Below are positions 13,947 through 23,609 of a stretch of 34,409 bases of DNA, one piece after another (position 1 is the first letter of the stretch; every line of letters starts with the position of its first letter). Under the pieces are notes generated by a model, which saw only the letters and a program-made list of their open reading frames with translations, ran no database searches and was not told the origin of the DNA. Origin of the DNA: Chloracidobacterium sp. (GTDB lineage Bacteria > Acidobacteriota > Blastocatellia > Pyrinomonadales > Pyrinomonadaceae); assembly GCA_016716365.1 (NCBI GenBank), contig JADJWM010000011.1, positions 1-34,409 on the forward strand. The letters run 5' to 3'. Position numbers and translations under genes: made by a program.

Positions 13947-14993
13947 ATGTTCTACTCTCGATCACGCAACACCGATCGGTTTCTTCCCTGTTTTCTTATT
14001 TCCATTTTCGCCCTGACCGGATCTGTCCTTGCCGCAGGTGCTGGGACGACGATCACCGGGACCGTTTATGATAAGCAAAGGAATGCGTTGGTCGACGTTG
14101 ACGTCGAGCTGATGGATGAATATCGTCGCACCATGAATCCCGGCGGCCGTACGAAGACAGACGGGGCCGGACGATATCAGTTCTCGAATATACCCGACGG
14201 ATACTACACCATTCGCGTAATGGCTTTTCGTTATGACTTCGAGGATCAGGAACGGATCGTTCAGCTTTCGACGATCAATATTCGCGGCGGGGAGGGCACC
14301 GGTTATTTGAACGAAGATTTCTACCTCATTCCTAAAAGGGGCGGGATGAAGGAAGCGGAGTTGGCTGTCATCTTCGCTCAGGAGATCCCGAAAGACGCCG
14401 AAGATCTGTTCAAGAAGGCCGAGATCAGTTTCAAGAACGGAAGAAAGGACGAGGGAATGAGCGAGCTTCAAAGCGCCCTCCAGGTCTTCCCGAACTATTA
14501 TTCCGCCCTGCATGTGTACGGCCGCGAACTTTTGCTTCGCCGAAGATTTATGGACGCGGCCTCCGTTTACATGCGTGCCGCTGAGGTAAATCCCAAAAGT
14601 GCAACGTCTTTCTATAACGTCGGTCTCGCTCTTCACAGCCTGGGTCCAGACTATTTCAAAGCGGCCAATACGGCCCTTGAATATGCAAGGTCGCTTGCTT
14701 CTAACTCCGTCCAGGTCTTTTGGCTCTCTGGAAAGGTTGCCCGAGGGCTGAAGAACTATGCCGATGCCGAAAAATACCTTCTTCAGGCGAAGAAACTCGG
14801 CGAAAGACGCGTGCCCGAGGTGCACAAAGAGCTCGCCGAACTATACGGCAACGATCTGAAGAATTTCGCTGCCGCTGCCGATGAATTGGAGCTTTATATA
14901 AAGGCGAGCAAGCTGGATTCGAAGGACGAAGCGAATACCAAACAAGTGATCGCGAATCTTAGGAAAAAGGCAACCGAAAAGAAAGGCTCTTAA
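13947..14993 (+). CDS. Exported carboxypeptidase-regulatory-like/TPR protein
   Basis: 348 residues. The signal peptide is long (to about residue 31, LTGSVLAAG). Residues 33-125 form a carboxypeptidase-regulatory-like beta sandwich (TTITGTVYDKQRNALVDVDVEL, GRYQFSNIPDGYYTIRV). Residues 150-345 are tetratricopeptide-type helical repeats (AEDLFKKAEISFKNGRKDEG, YYSALHVYGRELLLRRRFMDA, SATSFYNVGLALHSLG). GGAGG lies 7 bases before ATG 13947. This architecture is common among exported proteins of Acidobacteriota, where it is usually thought to mediate protein contacts in the envelope. It stands alone, with its own terminator at 15016. A TATACT at 13894-13899 could be a -10 box, but no good -35 is seen. 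Confidence 0.85.
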   Translation: MFYSRSRNTDRFLPCFLISIFALTGSVLAAGAGTTITGTVYDKQRNALVDVDVELMDEYRRTMNPGGRTKTDGAGRYQFSNIPDGYYTIRVMAFRYDFEDQERIVQLSTINIRGGEGTGYLNEDFYLIPKRGGMKEAELAVIFAQEIPKDAEDLFKKAEISFKNGRKDEGMSELQSALQVFPNYYSALHVYGRELLLRRRFMDAASVYMRAAEVNPKSATSFYNVGLALHSLGPDYFKAANTALEYARSLASNSVQVFWLSGKVARGLKNYADAEKYLLQAKKLGERRVPEVHKELAELYGNDLKNFAAAADELELYIKASKLDSKDEANTKQVIANLRKKATEKKGS

Positions 14994-15015
14994 CTACCTG
15001 ACGATCTGAGTCGAC

Positions 15016-15050
15016 GCCCTGCCGTGAAACACGCGGCGGGGCTTTTCTTT
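15016..15050 (+). terminator. Rho-independent terminator
   Basis: GCCCTGCCG (15016-15024) pairs with CGGCGGGGC (15034-15042) with one G-U pair, followed by TTTTCTTT. It lies 22 bp after the TPR-protein stop. Confidence 0.85.
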
Positions 15051-15350
15051 GACCGGCTATATACGAAATAGCGATGAGTTGGTCGCCTGAATTGGAAGCC
15101 TGATCTGCATTTCTCAGCCAGCTTTGTCCTCGTGATCTTCCAGTCGGCCCTTTGAAGTCTCTGTGCCCGCATGCCCGTGCTCGCCGAGGAGTTCACAAGA
15201 TCATATACCTATAGTAGGCACGGGTTAGATCAAAGTCGGATCCGTTCCGGCCTCCACTACGCTGTCACCATTTCATCACCGGTCGCGGCCAATTCCGACC
15301 TCGGCGACAGCCCTCCTGAACAGCCATTCTCAACTGTAAAAGTCGAACGA
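15051..15350. other. Intergenic stretch without a recognised gene
   Basis: Between the two facing terminators (plus-strand at 15016, minus-strand at 15354) there are only short open frames with no motif or ribosome-binding site. I see no RNA gene or repeat. Confidence 0.5.
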
Positions 15351-15353
15351 AAC

Positions 15354-15383
15354 AAAAAAAGCCCGCTCCGGATAGGAGCGGGC
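15354..15383 (-). terminator. Rho-independent terminator of the first TonB receptor
   Basis: Perfect 9-bp stem GCCCGCTCC (15361-15369)/GGAGCGGGC (15375-15383) with a 5-base loop. Read on the minus strand it is followed by seven T (15360-15354). It begins 23 bp beyond the receptor stop. Confidence 0.93.
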
Positions 15384-15405
15384 CAAAGTTCTTACTAACT
15401 AAAGA

Positions 15406-18400
15406 TTAGAAGAAGAAGCGGAATCCGAACCGGACCTCACGCGGGCCCTGGAACGAGTTCGCGACACCATAAGCCGAGTTCTGGCCGCTCGAGGTTCCCG
15501 CACGGGCATTCAGGTAGTTCATAACATACTGCTGAATACCGCCTCCGGTAAGGATCGTGTCGAAAACACGATTTTCCTGGAAGCCGCTGGAATCGGTCGA
15601 AGCACCGCACTCCGAGGTCGGGCAGCCGCCCAACCGCAGCGTTGCGGCCGTAAAGTTGACAGGGCTGATCGCGGTCGCCGCACCAAGCTCGTTTTCCTCA
15701 TCGAACACGTTACGGAATTGGATGAACGGCTCAAGCGTGAACCGGGCATCGCGTCCGAACTTGTAACGGTGGCTGATCGAAAGGTCGGTCTCGGTGAACA
15801 TCTCAGTCCTTCCCAGGTCACCGCGGCCATTTAGGATACCCGAGGTAACGCTGTAAAGGCTGTAAAGGGTCGTCTTGGGAGTTCCAGACTGTATGGTCGT
15901 GAAAGCCGAGATGGTCGTCCGGTTGGTGTTGTTGCCGGACCAATTGAAGCTGTAGCCGCCGAACGCCTTGAACGAATGCGGTCGGTCAGTGGCGAGCTTG
16001 CCGTTCTCGGGTTCACCGAGGGCGGTATAACCCATGAACGGAAGGTCGAAGAACCGGTTCACGTTCGGGCTTGTACGGCCGCCTTCGTCAGAGCTTGCGA
16101 GGCCGGAGTAGTTACCGAACAGGCGGCTCCAGGTGTAGCTGCCGTTAAAGAACCAGTCCGTCGCACGCTTGTCGAGACGAAACTCGACAGCGTCGTAATT
16201 ACGTTCCGCATCGATACACGGACGGCCCGCCTCCTGCGAAATTGCACAGGTAAGGCCGCGGCCCGGGTTGCCGATGATGTATGCTTCGGAACCCTGAGCA
16301 TTGAACACGCCTACGTCTTCCACTGCACGGTCAACCTGCTTGTGGGTATAGCGTCCGCTGAAAACAAAGTTCCTGCTAAGTTCACGCTCGAGGCCGAACG
16401 TGTATTCACTCTGGCGAGCGGCAACGATGTCCGGATCGACAGCGCCAGTCTCGAAGATGTCCGCACCGATGATATTGGTCGCGATACGGAAGTCAAACTG
16501 ACAGACCGAATAGCCGGGGCCGCCCACGATCGGGCAAGTTCCGCCGAGTACGTCCAGGCCCGCCCAGGATGCTGGCCAGGGGTAGTCGGTATAGGTCACG
16601 CCGCGGCCCGGCGGATCTCGAAGTAATCACGGCGATAAGTCGCCGCCGAACGAGCCGCGGAAGTTCATACTTGAAGCGGTCGTAGAACCAACCATAGCTG
16701 GCAAAGAGCTTTGTCTTGCTGTCGCCGGTCAGGTCAAAGGCAAAACCGAGACGGGGGAGCGATCTTATCGCCCCAGCCGAATTCGAACGCCTGCGTGGCG
16801 GTTGCGTCTCCAAAGCTCGGGACGATCTCGCTCTCGATGCGGACACCGATGTTAAGCGTCGCACGGCGGCCGATCTGCCAGGAATCCTGGACGAACAGGG
16901 CCTGGTTCTTGCTGCTTGCTTCACCCTTGGTCCCGAAACGCTGCAGGATGCCGGATCCGAGGTTGCCCGCGGTCGGGGTCGCCGGAACGCCAAGTCCACT
17001 GATCGGGATACCGTAATACAGGATCACATAACCGGTATCAACGTAACCCGAGTCAACCGAGTTGAAAAGGCGGTTCCACTGATAGCCGAACTTGAGGTTG
17101 TGGCGTCCGCCGGCATTCACGCCAACGAAAGCTGCATCAAGGTCAAAGGTGGTACGGGTCGAAACGTCGAAATTCAGGATCGAGTTGTCACCCGAGTTGT
17201 ATCCGGCAACGCAGCCCGACTCCGGCGGAGGTGCACCCGAGATCGAACAGAGGTAACGGGTCTGCGGGGCTTTGCCATAGGCAGAACCTTTCTCATTGAG
17301 GAAGCTGCGGCCGACACGTCCGTTCAGGACCATCCAGCTGTTCGGGGTCCAGGTAACCTGTCCGTTAACGCTGTTGCTGTTAACGCGGCCGCCAAGTACC
17401 CGTGCCTGGTCAGGAGTATACGTGAACACGTTGTTCCGGATCTCGGTCACGCCCGGAAGCGAACCTTCGTTGATCGTCGGGTTCCAGAGGAACGTTCCCC
17501 ACGCACGCAGGGTCTCATGCGGCTGAGCATCCAGACGGATGAAAGCTTCCTGCTGGAATGTCGAAGCCGAATAGGAACGGCTGTCGTCGATCGTGCGATT
17601 TCCGTTGAAGATCTGCGGAGCGTAAGCTGCCGAGAACCAAAGCTTGTCTTTGAGGACCGGGCCGCTGAGGTTCATCACCGGGAACCAGTCCGTTCCGCCG
17701 CCTTTCGGAGCGGTGAAATATTCGTAATCACCAGCGGCGTACGAATTCTGGTAAAGGACCGGCCGGTTGCCGCCCTGGAGCTTTGCGGGCTCAAAGGACG
17801 TGCCGAAGTTTCCGCGCCACTGGTTGTTGCCGCCTGCGGTAACAACGTTGATAACGCCGCCGGTCGCGCCGCCGTACTCAGCTTCAAAACCGGTCGATTT
17901 GACCTGCACTTCCTGAACCATCTCGAACGGGATATTGTTCGATGCGTTCAGTGTACCGGTACGGAAGTTGGTGACTTCCTGGCCGTCGATAACGAATACG
18001 TTCTCCGATCCCGACGCGCCGTCGATCTGAAATCCGCCTGCGAGCGATTCGGGGCGAACGTTCGGAGCGATCTTTAAAAGGCTCGTAAAGGTCGTGCCCT
18101 TCGGAAGGTCCTCGATAACTCTCTTGGTAATGTTGGTGTCGATCTTGGTGCTGCCAGGATCGATCTGGACGGTGTTGTCAGCCGTCACGTCAACGACCGC
18201 GCCCACGCCTGCTGCGCGAAGCGTGACGTTTGCGGTGCTCTTGCTGTCAACGACGACCGTCACGTCAACAGTCGTTTCTGCAAAGTTGGTTGCTCCGGCG
18301 GTGACCTGGTAGGTACCCGAAGGAACGGCCGGGATTGAAAAGAAACCGTTGCTGTTCGCCGTTACAGTGCGTGTAAAGCCGCCGGTTACGCCGACACTTG

Positions 18401-18551
18401 TCACCTTAACGGTCGCATTCGGAATAACAGCTCCGTTTGCGTCTGAAACGGTCCCTTCAATGGATCCCGTCGTTCCCTGCCCTAACGCGAATGCCGAAAA
18501 GGCAAACACGAAGGCAAGAACCGAGGCAATAAACTTGAAGTTCTTGTTCAT
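15406..18551 (-). CDS. TonB-dependent receptor, Oar type, with consensus frameshifts
   Basis: Outer-membrane beta-barrel receptor of about 1050 residues once frames are joined. A signal peptide (to about residue 25, FSAFALGQ) is followed by a carboxypeptidase-regulatory-like domain (residues 28-110: GSIEGTVSDANGAVIPNATV, GFFSIPAVPSGTYQV). A plug domain follows (about 115-250: VIEDLPKGTTFTSLLKIAPN, FVIDGQEVTN, EYGGATGGVINVVT), then a long barrel ending in the aromatic VRFGFRFFF. AGGAGA sits 6 bases before ATG 18551. The frame breaks at a run of five G (16753-16757, one extra) and again at about 16614-16660 (small deletions), while the protein reads on smoothly (IAPRLGFAFDLTGDSKTKLF, YELPRGSFGGD, GRGVTYTDYPWP). 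The substrate is unknown; the class is expected to import large or polymeric nutrients. Confidence 0.92.
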
Positions 18552-18780
18552 TATTTATCTCCTGTTAGAAGTACTTGATTCAAAAAGCACGGAAAGCATG
18601 TATCGGGGGAATTCAAGAAAACAGACCGCGCTTCTGTCCTATTTAATGCGCAATAAGTATGCCCGAAACCTAGGAATACGATAAGTGTAATGAAAACAAT
18701 AGGTTAGATCGTTTCGGCGGGTTCGACAGCTTAAACAAAATCCAAAATATTGAATTTGTGTCTGAAAACCTGCATCTGGA

Positions 18781-19470
18781 TCAGAACTCGATCAAGTGAC
18801 CGAGTTTTTCCTTCTTTGTGCGAAGGTAGTGGGCGGCGGGTTCTCGGGTGGCGATCTCTAGCGGAATACGCTCCACTATCCGCAGGCCCGCGTCGCGTAA
18901 AGCCTTTATTTTATCAGGGTTATTGGACATAACCCTAACCTTGCAAAGCCCGAGGTCGAAGAGGATCTCGGCACACTGCTGATAGGTCCGTGCGTCCACC
19001 GCGAAACCGAGTTTTTCGTTTGCCTCTACGGTGTCGGCACCCTCGTCCTGCAGGGCGTATGCGCGGATCTTGTTAATGATACCGATGCCGCGGCCTTCCT
19101 GCTGCTGATAGACGATCGCACCGCGTCCTTCGGCCTCGATCATTTCCATTGCCTTGCGAAGCTGCGGACCGCAGTCGCACTTGATCGAACCGAATACGTC
19201 GCCGGTCAGGCATTGCGAGTGGATTCGGACGAGCGTCGGGACCGAGGGATCCATTTCCCCTTTGTAAAGAACGACGAACTCTTCATCGCTGGTCAGCGAC
19301 CGATAACCGGCGATCATGAAATCACCGATCTCGGTCGGCAGGTGGGCGCTGGCAACCCTTGAAACCGTCAAAACCCTGGCTGAGCCGGGAAGATCTTTAG
19401 CTGAACTTGCCAAATCGAACACTCCGACACCGGAAACATTGCAACTCATAATTATATCGCCTGAATGCAT
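18781..19470 (-). CDS. ribA: GTP cyclohydrolase II
   Basis: 229 residues; converts GTP to 2,5-diamino-6-ribosylamino-4(3H)-pyrimidinone 5'-phosphate, formate and pyrophosphate, the first step of riboflavin synthesis. The zinc ligands are in HSQCLTGDVFGSIKCDCG (Cys87, Cys98, Cys100), and the GTP-binding/catalytic block is QQEGRGIGIINKIRAYALQ followed by DTVEAN. It is a stand-alone RibA with no fused RibB domain before it. ATG 19470 is the longest start; ATG 19449 (MSCNVSGVGV) is also possible and neither has a strong ribosome-binding site. No FMN riboswitch is evident upstream, and no other rib gene lies nearby. Confidence 0.93.
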   Translation of the reverse strand: MHSGDIIMSCNVSGVGVFDLASSAKDLPGSARVLTVSRVASAHLPTEIGDFMIAGYRSLTSDEEFVVLYKGEMDPSVPTLVRIHSQCLTGDVFGSIKCDCGPQLRKAMEMIEAEGRGAIVYQQQEGRGIGIINKIRAYALQDEGADTVEANEKLGFAVDARTYQQCAEILFDLGLCKVRVMSNNPDKIKALRDAGLRIVERIPLEIATREPAAHYLRTKKEKLGHLIEF

Positions 19471-19510
19471 ATTTTGTGTAATAGTTCGCCGCGTTCAGGG
19501 ATCCGGATGC

Positions 19511-19554
19511 AATAAAAAGGGCCACCCGGCGGCACCGCAAACCGCCAAGTGGCC
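19511..19554 (-). terminator. Rho-independent terminator of the sigma/anti-sigma operon
   Basis: 13-bp stem, 19520-19532 with 19542-19554 (GGCCAC...GTGGCC core, two G-U pairs in the minus-strand RNA), followed on the minus strand by TTTTTATT. It starts 25 bp after the anti-sigma stop. Confidence 0.9.
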
Positions 19555-19578
19555 GTATAAAATGGCCTTCGCCAAAAA

Positions 19579-20022
19579 CTAATCCTTTAGATCTTCCGGC
19601 TCTACCGGTGCATCCTTCTCGTCGGCCTCTTCCGGCTTACTTTCGGCATTGTGGGCGAATACCGCTCCATCGCTGGTCCCGAATATGCGGGACAAAAGGC
19701 CGCTGAGAACTTCCGAGATCTTCGACGGTTCGGCCGCCGCGGCGATCGGTGCCGGTGCCGGTGCGTCTGCAAACGCGAGATCCAGCCTGATCAGTTCGGC
19801 GGTCACGTGGCGGCAAAACGAGCAATCGGCCAGGTGACTCACGATCGGCCGAGCCTCGCGTTCCGAAAGGTTCCCTTCGGTGAATGCTGCCAGCGAATCG
19901 TGATCGAGATGCGGGCCTTTGGCAGATCGGTTAAATTCGGTCCCCGAACGGGCCTTTAGGAATTGGCCGACAAGGCTTTCGATCATCGCCTCGGGGGCGT
20001 TATTTTTCTCTAGATTTTTCAT
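19579..20022 (-). CDS. Zinc-finger anti-sigma factor-like protein
   Basis: 147 residues. It carries an anti-sigma zinc-binding motif H-x3-C-x2-C (SHLADCSFCRHVTAEL, residues about 62-77), preceded by HLDHDSLAAFTEGNLSERE as in the zf-HC2 family, which binds and silences ECF sigma factors. There is no transmembrane helix: after the zinc motif comes an Ala/Pro linker, a short amphipathic helix (SEVLSGLLSRIFG) and an acidic tail (KPEEADEKDAPVEPEDLKD), so it is predicted soluble. The gene lies 99 bp behind the sigma-factor gene on the same strand and ends in a shared terminator, which supports a sigma/anti-sigma pair. The inhibitory role is inferred from family and position. Confidence 0.8.
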   Translation of the reverse strand: MKNLEKNNAPEAMIESLVGQFLKARSGTEFNRSAKGPHLDHDSLAAFTEGNLSEREARPIVSHLADCSFCRHVTAELIRLDLAFADAPAPAPIAAAAEPSKISEVLSGLLSRIFGTSDGAVFAHNAESKPEEADEKDAPVEPEDLKD

Positions 20023-20121
20023 GGTGAGTCCCAGCCTCCGATTAACAGACGTGCTCTTTCGGTAACATTTGCGTAAAGAAAAGCACTTTCGGCAAAAAAA
20101 TATTGCCGTCGACGCGGTTGG

Positions 20122-21123
20122 CTAACCGGCAGATAATTGGCTGAATAGATCGCTGCCGGAGAGGTCCTTGGTCGCGAGTCCGAGGCAGATCTCGACTTCG
20201 TCAGGTTTGAGGCTGAATTTTTCGGTGAGTTCGCTTTTGAACAGACTGAGCACGCGGGCATAACTCTTTTCGAGCCAACGCATTATGGTCGATTCATGTA
20301 TTCGCCCCGAGGGATTTTCATCCCTCGACCGCGATTTGCGTTGGAACCATCCTCGCAAAGGTGAAGATTCATTCTCGACAAGCCTTGCGATCTCTCTAAG
20401 TTTAAGATTATCAACATGATAGAAAAGCAATAGCAGCTTCTCGTGGTCTTCGAGCGAGGCCATGGCCGAGGCGAGGGCCGAAACGGTCGCCTTTCGGTAC
20501 CGTTCGCGGGCGAGGTGGTCCATCATCTCGTCCTCGCCGCCAGGGGCCGTCTCGGCAAAGCTCGCGTGGGCCATCCCTTCGCCGACGTTTTCCGTCATCT
20601 CATCGAGCGAGACCTCGTCGTGGCTCGCACGATGAAGATCGACAAGCGAATGCCAGATCACCGTTCGCAGCCATCCGCGAAGCGACCCGCGGCCCGAATA
20701 GGTCGAGAACTTCGACACCCGCTCGCCATCGACGATCTTGGTACCGTAAAGCTCAACGTAAACCTGGTCGATCACTTCCTGGGCATCGACCTCGGTCTTT
20801 GCCAGATGCCGTGCGACCCGCTCTAGATAAGAACGATGGGCCTGGTCGAACTCCCACCACGCACGTTCGTTACCGTTCGCGCAGGCCAATGCCAGGAACA
20901 GGTCGTCGGCCTGGATCTGGGTCAACAAGCTGTCGACATCACCTGATTCAGGATCGCCTTCGGCACCTAAATACTTAAAAATTGTCCGGGTTAGAGAGTC
21001 CTTAAAGCAGTCGGCCGTGACTCCGAAATTCGGTGCGTTCTCCTGGCACCGAGCGTAGATCAGGTCGATCATCTCGTGATTTTCCGCTGACAGATCCGCG
21101 CTCGTTTTCGCTTCGGTAGGCAT
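20122..21123 (-). CDS. ECF-like RNA polymerase sigma factor with extended N-terminus
   Basis: 333 residues, longer than a normal ECF sigma factor (about 180-200). Residues 1-85 are an extra N-terminal part of unknown role. Region 2 spans about 88-165 (AWWEFDQAHRSYLERVARHL, VIDQVYVELYG, FSTYSGRGSLRGWLRTVIWH). The linker contains an acidic stretch. Region 4 (about 212-305) starts at SALASAMASLEDHEKLLLLFYHVDNLKLREIARLV and ends at HESTIMRWLEKSYARVL. Inside region 4, between the two helices, about 25 basic residues (WFQRKSRSRDENPSG) are inserted in the turn. It resembles the large-type sigma factors with WW..F...Y described in myxobacteria and acidobacteria. It is followed by the zinc-finger anti-sigma gene. 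The target promoters are not known. Confidence 0.85.
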   Translation of the reverse strand: MPTEAKTSADLSAENHEMIDLIYARCQENAPNFGVTADCFKDSLTRTIFKYLGAEGDPESGDVDSLLTQIQADDLFLALACANGNERAWWEFDQAHRSYLERVARHLAKTEVDAQEVIDQVYVELYGTKIVDGERVSKFSTYSGRGSLRGWLRTVIWHSLVDLHRASHDEVSLDEMTENVGEGMAHASFAETAPGGEDEMMDHLARERYRKATVSALASAMASLEDHEKLLLLFYHVDNLKLREIARLVENESSPLRGWFQRKSRSRDENPSGRIHESTIMRWLEKSYARVLSLFKSELTEKFSLKPDEVEICLGLATKDLSGSDLFSQLSAG

Positions 21124-21285
21124 TATCAGTCAGACAGTATAAACCAAGTGCCCGTTAGGGTTCTAGTTATGGACGTTATTGGACCCGCCGTTTGCCACCT
21201 GCTGGCCGTCTGACCAGGCCTCGGTCTGAAAGGCCCAAAACCGGAAATTGGCCGGCTTATTTCAGTTTGTCCGGAAACGGAACGG

Positions 21286-23148
21286 TCACACGCCTCCCGT
21301 CGAAGCCGGCTCAAGCCCCGGTGGTGCATTCCCGTCCGGAAGCTGCCGATCGCGGTCTGAATATTGAAGTTGGAAGAGCTTCCAATAAAGGCCGCGCGTG
21401 GTGAGCAATTCGTTGTGCGAACCGCTTTCGCGAAGCTCGCCGTGGTGGAAGACCATTATGCGGTCGCACTTCTGGATGGTGGACAGGCGATGGGCGACGA
21501 CCATCGAGGTGCGGCTTTCCATCACGCGTTCGACTGCCTGCTGGATGAGCTGTTCGGTCTCGGTGTCGATCGAGCTGGTTGCTTCGTCTAGGATCAGGAT
21601 CGTCGGGTCGAACGCCAAGGCGCGCGCGAATGAAATAAGCTGCTTTTGACCGACCGACAAGCCGGCACCACGTTCATGAACTTCGAACTGATATTGTCCA
21701 TCGAGGTGCTCTATGAAATCCGCCGCCTTTACCTCATTCGCGGCCCAACGGATGCGCTCGTCGTCGATATTATTGTTCCCCAACCGAATATTGTTTTCGA
21801 CCGATCCGCTAAAAAGGAACACGTCCTGCAGCACCACCGCAAAATTCGACCGCAGGTCGTGGAGGTCCCAATCGCGAACGTCCACGCCGTCTAGAAGTAC
21901 GTGACCTTTTTGCACGTCATAGAACCGCATCAGCAAATTCGTCACGGTCGTCTTGCCCGAACCTGTATGCCCGACCAGAGCGACGCTTTCGCCCGCCTTG
22001 ACCGTGAACGAGACATCCTTCATCACCCAGTCATTTTCTTTGTAGGCGAACCACACGTTGCGAAACTCGATATCGCCGACCGCCTTGCCGCGTTTCTTCG
22101 GCTGTTCCGGGCTTTTGATTTCGATGTCCAGGTCCAGCAGGATGAAGATCCTGTGCGAAGCCACGATCGCCGCCTGCAGCACGTTGAACTTGTCCGACAG
22201 GTCTCGTATCGGCTGAAATAGCTGAAGCGAGTACTGAATGAACGACGCTAAAATTCCAACGGTTAGAGCTTGTCCGGCCGCCGACAAACCCATCAAATAC
22301 TCGGCTCCGAAAAAGAAGATCACAAAGGCGATCCCGACCGCGCCGATAAAATCGACCAGCGGGTAAAAGACCGAGTAGTAATAGATCGTATCGATGTTTG
22401 CCTGGCGATAATCGTCGTTGATGTCGTGGAAACCTTTTTTCGCTTTCGATTCGGCGTTCATCAACTGAACGGTCTGGGCTCCCGAGATATATTCCTGCAG
22501 GTATGCGTTCAACCTCGCGTTGCGCGTCCTCACGCGGTCGAAACCTTCGCGTGCGTGCTTGCGAAACCAGTTCGTCGCGGCGAACAGCAGCGGCACTGTG
22601 ATCAGCGACGCGATCGCCAGCTTCCAGTCGAGCCAGAATAGCCAGGCTGTGATCGCAATTATGACTACCAAGTCACCCAGCACGTCGATGACGCCGGACG
22701 TGAACATTTCATTAAGGGCGTCAACGTCGGAAGTCAGCCGTGTGATGATCCGTCCGACAGGATACTTGTCGTAGTAGGCAACCTCCTGGTGCTGCAATTT
22801 GGTGAATATCTCCGTCCGCAGATCGAACATCACCCGCTGCCCAACCATGTTCAGCAGCACTTCCTGGACGTATGAAAAGATGAATCGGAACAAAAAGACG
22901 CCAAAAAAAGCAGTTGCGAACAGGACTATTCCGTCGGTCTGTTTTGGAACGATGAAGTCATCGACCGCGACTTTTGTGAAATAGCCCTGCGTGCTGAAGA
23001 GGGCGTTCGAAAGAAGGGTCAGGGCCAACGCTGTTACGACAAGCTTCCAGTATGGCCTCAGATAACGAAGCAAGCGCTTCGCCACCCGGAAGTCATACGT
23101 CTTCCCGATCTTCTCTTCCTCGTGATATTTCTCGACTTCGCTGGACAT
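21286..23148 (-). CDS. ABC exporter, fused permease and ATPase (MsbA/MdlB-like)
   Basis: 620-residue half transporter that works as a dimer in the inner membrane. Six transmembrane helices span residues about 33-305. The nucleotide-binding domain is at 358-595: Walker A GHTGSGKT (393-400), Q-loop Gln441, signature LSVGQKQL (497-504, usually LSGGQ), Walker B ILILDE (517-522) and H-loop His553. The length and DFRVAKRLLRYLRPYWK start resemble the YheI/YheH and MdlA/MdlB group of lipid or drug exporters. The C-terminal tail (RQLPDGNAPPGLEPASTGGV) is variable. It stands 162 bp upstream of the sigma-factor gene on the same strand, with no partner ABC gene nearby, so a homodimer is likely. The substrate is unknown. 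Confidence 0.9.
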   Translation of the reverse strand: MSSEVEKYHEEEKIGKTYDFRVAKRLLRYLRPYWKLVVTALALTLLSNALFSTQGYFTKVAVDDFIVPKQTDGIVLFATAFFGVFLFRFIFSYVQEVLLNMVGQRVMFDLRTEIFTKLQHQEVAYYDKYPVGRIITRLTSDVDALNEMFTSGVIDVLGDLVVIIAITAWLFWLDWKLAIASLITVPLLFAATNWFRKHAREGFDRVRTRNARLNAYLQEYISGAQTVQLMNAESKAKKGFHDINDDYRQANIDTIYYYSVFYPLVDFIGAVGIAFVIFFFGAEYLMGLSAAGQALTVGILASFIQYSLQLFQPIRDLSDKFNVLQAAIVASHRIFILLDLDIEIKSPEQPKKRGKAVGDIEFRNVWFAYKENDWVMKDVSFTVKAGESVALVGHTGSGKTTVTNLLMRFYDVQKGHVLLDGVDVRDWDLHDLRSNFAVVLQDVFLFSGSVENNIRLGNNNIDDERIRWAANEVKAADFIEHLDGQYQFEVHERGAGLSVGQKQLISFARALAFDPTILILDEATSSIDTETEQLIQQAVERVMESRTSMVVAHRLSTIQKCDRIMVFHHGELRESGSHNELLTTRGLYWKLFQLQYSDRDRQLPDGNAPPGLEPASTGGV

Positions 23149-23318
23149 CGATAACTTTCGATTCTAGAGAGACGAGAGGCGATTGGCAACGAACATGTCA
23201 GGCCGCGAAACGGCGAGTGAATATTAGCTCCAGGTGATGTGAAACGGGCTGGCCGCTCTCGCACGCAAATATCGGTATGTTAAACTTTCCAATATTTGTC
23301 GAAAGAGAGGGGTTACAG

Positions 23319-23603
23319 ATGCAGTGTCCTATCGACCAAACCACATTGTCCATGACCGAGCGGCAGGGCGTGGAGATAGATTATTGTCCCAAGTGCCGCG
23401 GCGTTTGGCTTGACCGCGGAGAGTTGGACAAGCTGATCGCCGCCGGGAGCGGAGAAGCTGGATCGAGCCTCCGTTCGGAGCCTCCGCCGCAGCAATATCG
23501 TGAACAGCGGCAATCGTATCCGGACGACCGCCGCTACAAGGACGACTATTATTACAAGAAGAAAAAGAAGGATTCGTTCCTTAAGGACCTGTTCGATTTT
23601 TAA
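23319..23603 (+). CDS. TFIIB-type zinc-ribbon protein
   Basis: 94 residues. Residues 1-42 form the zf-TFIIB zinc ribbon of short bacterial proteins: MQCPIDQTTL, then DYCPKCRGVWLDRGELDKL; Cys3, Cys24 and Cys27 are visible, with a fourth ligand less clear. The C-terminal half is very polar: a Gln/Arg/Tyr/Asp stretch, then KKKKK and SFLKDLFDF. The frame opens at 23277, but ATG 23319 is chosen because GAGAGGGG is 6 bases upstream and the motif starts there. It is followed after 6 bp by the amphi-Trp gene, so they are probably co-translated. The function of this family is not known. Confidence 0.85.
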   Translation: MQCPIDQTTLSMTERQGVEIDYCPKCRGVWLDRGELDKLIAAGSGEAGSSLRSEPPPQQYREQRQSYPDDRRYKDDYYYKKKKKDSFLKDLFDF

Positions 23604-23609
23604 GCAATT

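Noticed and set aside
16716..18077. 453-codon plus-strand frame opposite the first TonB receptor
   Set aside because: Antisense to clear receptor sequence; composition is that of a shadow frame.
19449..19456. TATAAT just before an inner ATG of ribA as a -10 box
   Set aside because: It ends two bases before the ATG, so transcription would start inside the gene, and no -35 fits; probably chance.
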